Positions 23,156 to 24,357 of a DNA stretch of 24,357 nucleotides are shown here, piece after piece; within the stretch, counting starts at the first letter, position 1; every line of letters starts with the position of its first letter. This stretch comes from an uncultured Collinsella sp. (GTDB lineage Bacteria; Actinomycetota; Coriobacteriia; Coriobacteriales; Coriobacteriaceae): NCBI GenBank assembly GCA_900757465.1, contig CAAENY010000117.1:1-24357 (forward strand). Reading direction: 5' to 3'. Made by a program: the position numbers and the translations under genes. Under the pieces are notes generated by a model. It was not told the origin of the DNA and searched no databases. It worked only from the letters and a program-made list of their open reading frames with translations.

Positions 23156-24357
23156 ATGATCGAAATCACCCAAGTCAACGCGTCGCTCGATGAAGCCGGC
23201 GATGAAAAAGCTTGCCTCATCGTTGGCAAGCGAGTCGCCAAACGCGTTCTTCGTTGCAAAGACTCCGAGATCAAGTCCATCGAGCTCCACCGCAAGTCCA
23301 TCGATGCCCGCAAAAAACGAGATGTTCATTTTATCCTGAGCTTTCGTGTTGAGCTGACGAGCCCAGACATCGAGCAGACAGTTCTCGGCAGCGTGGCCGC
23401 GCGCGACCGCTCACGTGTGCGCACGATAGACGACAATGAGCCTTCATTCCCCTCCCCCGTTTCCGGCGCGCCCAAAGAGCGTCCCGTCGTCGTCGGTGCC
23501 GGATGCGCTGGCCTTTTCGCCGCACTCACCCTTGCCGAAGCGGGTCTGAAGCCCTTGCTTATCGAACGGGGCGACCCGGCGCTTCGCCGCTCACGGGCCA
23601 TCGATCTTTTTCTCAAAGAACGCATCCTAGATCCCGAGAGCAATATCCAATTTGGCCTGGGTGGCGCAGGTACGTTCTCGGATGGCAAGCTCAATACGGG
23701 AACCAAGAATCCAGCCCATCGGCTGGTCCTCGAGACCTTCGTCGAAGCGGGCGCTCCCCGCGATATTCTATGGGATGCAAAGCCGCATATTGGCTCCGAC
23801 ATCCTCCCCGCCGTCGTTACCAGCATCTCCCAACGCATTGAACAGCTCGGAGGGGCCGTTCGCTATCGAACGAAACTCATTGACATTCGCACTGATACAT
23901 CTGGTGCCATTGCCGGTATCGACGTCCGATCGTCTCAGGACACGGCAAGCGAGTCAATCAACACAAAGCATCTCATTCTCGCTTGTGGTCATTCTGCCCG
24001 TGACGTATTCGAGGTTCTCAAAACCCATGATGTCGCCCTCGCTCAAAAGACGTTTGCCATGGGCGTTCGCATCGAACACCCGCAACGTGATATCGATCGG
24101 GCGCAATATGGCCCCGCGGCGGGTCATCCCGCGCTCGGGGCAGCCCCCTATAAGCTCGTTGCCCATCTTCCCAACGGTCGCAGCGTGTTCTCATTCTGTA
24201 TGTGTCCCGGCGGACAGGTTGTCGCCGCCTCTTCAGAGCCCGGCCACCTGTGCGTCAACGGCGCCAGTCTCAACGCCCGCGCCGGCCGCAACGCAAACGC
24301 CGCCCTTCTCGTTAACGTCACGCCCGACGATCTCCCCAGTGACGATCCTCTTGCAGG
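23156..24357 (+). CDS. COG2509-like NAD(P)/FAD-dependent dehydrogenase (3' end cut by window)
   Basis: The first 400 codons of a flavoprotein of uncharacterised substrate, open to the window edge. Residues 1-67 form the small N-terminal domain typical of this family ('ELHRKSIDARKKRDVHFILSF'). The FAD-binding Rossmann motif 'VVVGAGCAGLFAALTLAEAG' is near 111-130. 'NIQFGLGGAGTFSDGKLNT' (about 163-181) and 'HLILACGHSARDVFEVL' are further family blocks, and 'FSFCMCPGGQVV' is near 346-357. The family is usually about 500-550 residues, so 100-150 are missing. The ATG at 23156 is well supported by AAGGAGA five bases upstream. It is preceded by its own -10 and a hairpin, so it is probably not simply co-transcribed with the BaiN-like gene. 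The reaction is unknown. Confidence 0.88.
   Translation, partial: MIEITQVNASLDEAGDEKACLIVGKRVAKRVLRCKDSEIKSIELHRKSIDARKKRDVHFILSFRVELTSPDIEQTVLGSVAARDRSRVRTIDDNEPSFPSPVSGAPKERPVVVGAGCAGLFAALTLAEAGLKPLLIERGDPALRRSRAIDLFLKERILDPESNIQFGLGGAGTFSDGKLNTGTKNPAHRLVLETFVEAGAPRDILWDAKPHIGSDILPAVVTSISQRIEQLGGAVRYRTKLIDIRTDTSGAIAGIDVRSSQDTASESINTKHLILACGHSARDVFEVLKTHDVALAQKTFAMGVRIEHPQRDIDRAQYGPAAGHPALGAAPYKLVAHLPNGRSVFSFCMCPGGQVVAASSEPGHLCVNGASLNARAGRNANAALLVNVTPDDLPSDDPLA

Noticed and set aside
1..24357. Search for CRISPR arrays, tRNA/rRNA genes, insertion sequences, attachment sites, toxin-antitoxin or defence genes.
   Set aside because: None seen; all large frames are accounted for by metabolic, transport, repair and envelope genes.

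Overview
The window reads as a chromosomal segment from a high-GC Gram-positive anaerobe of the gut type, most likely Coriobacteriia and probably a Collinsella. This is inferred from the G+C-rich codon use, a twin-arginine lipoprotein solute-binding protein, a fused permease-ATPase ABC subunit of the actinobacterial type, a MurJ with a long acidic N-terminal extension, and a near-consensus Gram-positive LexA box at uvrA. No sequence search was possible, so the genus is inference.

Region 1 (1-10351, all minus strand) is a sialic-acid utilisation locus. In transcription order it holds a twin-arginine lipoprotein binding protein, a permease, a permease-ATPase fusion and an ATPase; then two CE7-type esterases, an N-acetylneuraminate lyase (nanA), a ROK-family sugar kinase and ManNAc-6-P epimerase (nanE, cut by the window edge). 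The transporter belongs to the peptide/nickel family but sits with nan genes, as in the sialate transporters of Bifidobacterium and Corynebacterium. A coherent reading is import, O-deacetylation, lyase cleavage to ManNAc plus pyruvate, phosphorylation, and epimerisation to GlcNAc-6-P. No sialidase, nagA or nagB lies in the window. The locus is punctuated by strong dyads: an operator-like palindrome over a candidate promoter before the binding protein, hairpins between binding protein and permease, and two very long imperfect hairpins flanking the ROK gene. The second esterase has lost its nucleophilic serine (Ser to Gly).

Region 2 (10352-10699) is a 348-base gap holding the putative promoter and operators of the nan locus.

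Region 3 (10700-18482, minus strand) is a housekeeping run transcribed uvrA, ybaK-like deacylase, murJ, uvrC. The last three are packed with 0-3 bases between them. uvrA has a LexA-like box upstream and a hairpin terminator downstream. MurJ carries about 250 extra N-terminal residues with three copies of an ETAV(F/Y)L motif resembling phospho-threonine sites read by FHA domains.

Region 4 (18676-24357, plus strand) holds an LTA-synthase-like membrane phosphoglycerol transferase, an Mrp/NBP35 iron-sulfur carrier ATPase, a BaiN/HI0933-family flavoprotein directly abutting it, and the first 400 codons of a second flavoprotein (COG2509-like), which has its own perfect -10 box and a terminator-like hairpin in its leader.

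No tRNA, rRNA, CRISPR array, insertion sequence or phage gene was seen.
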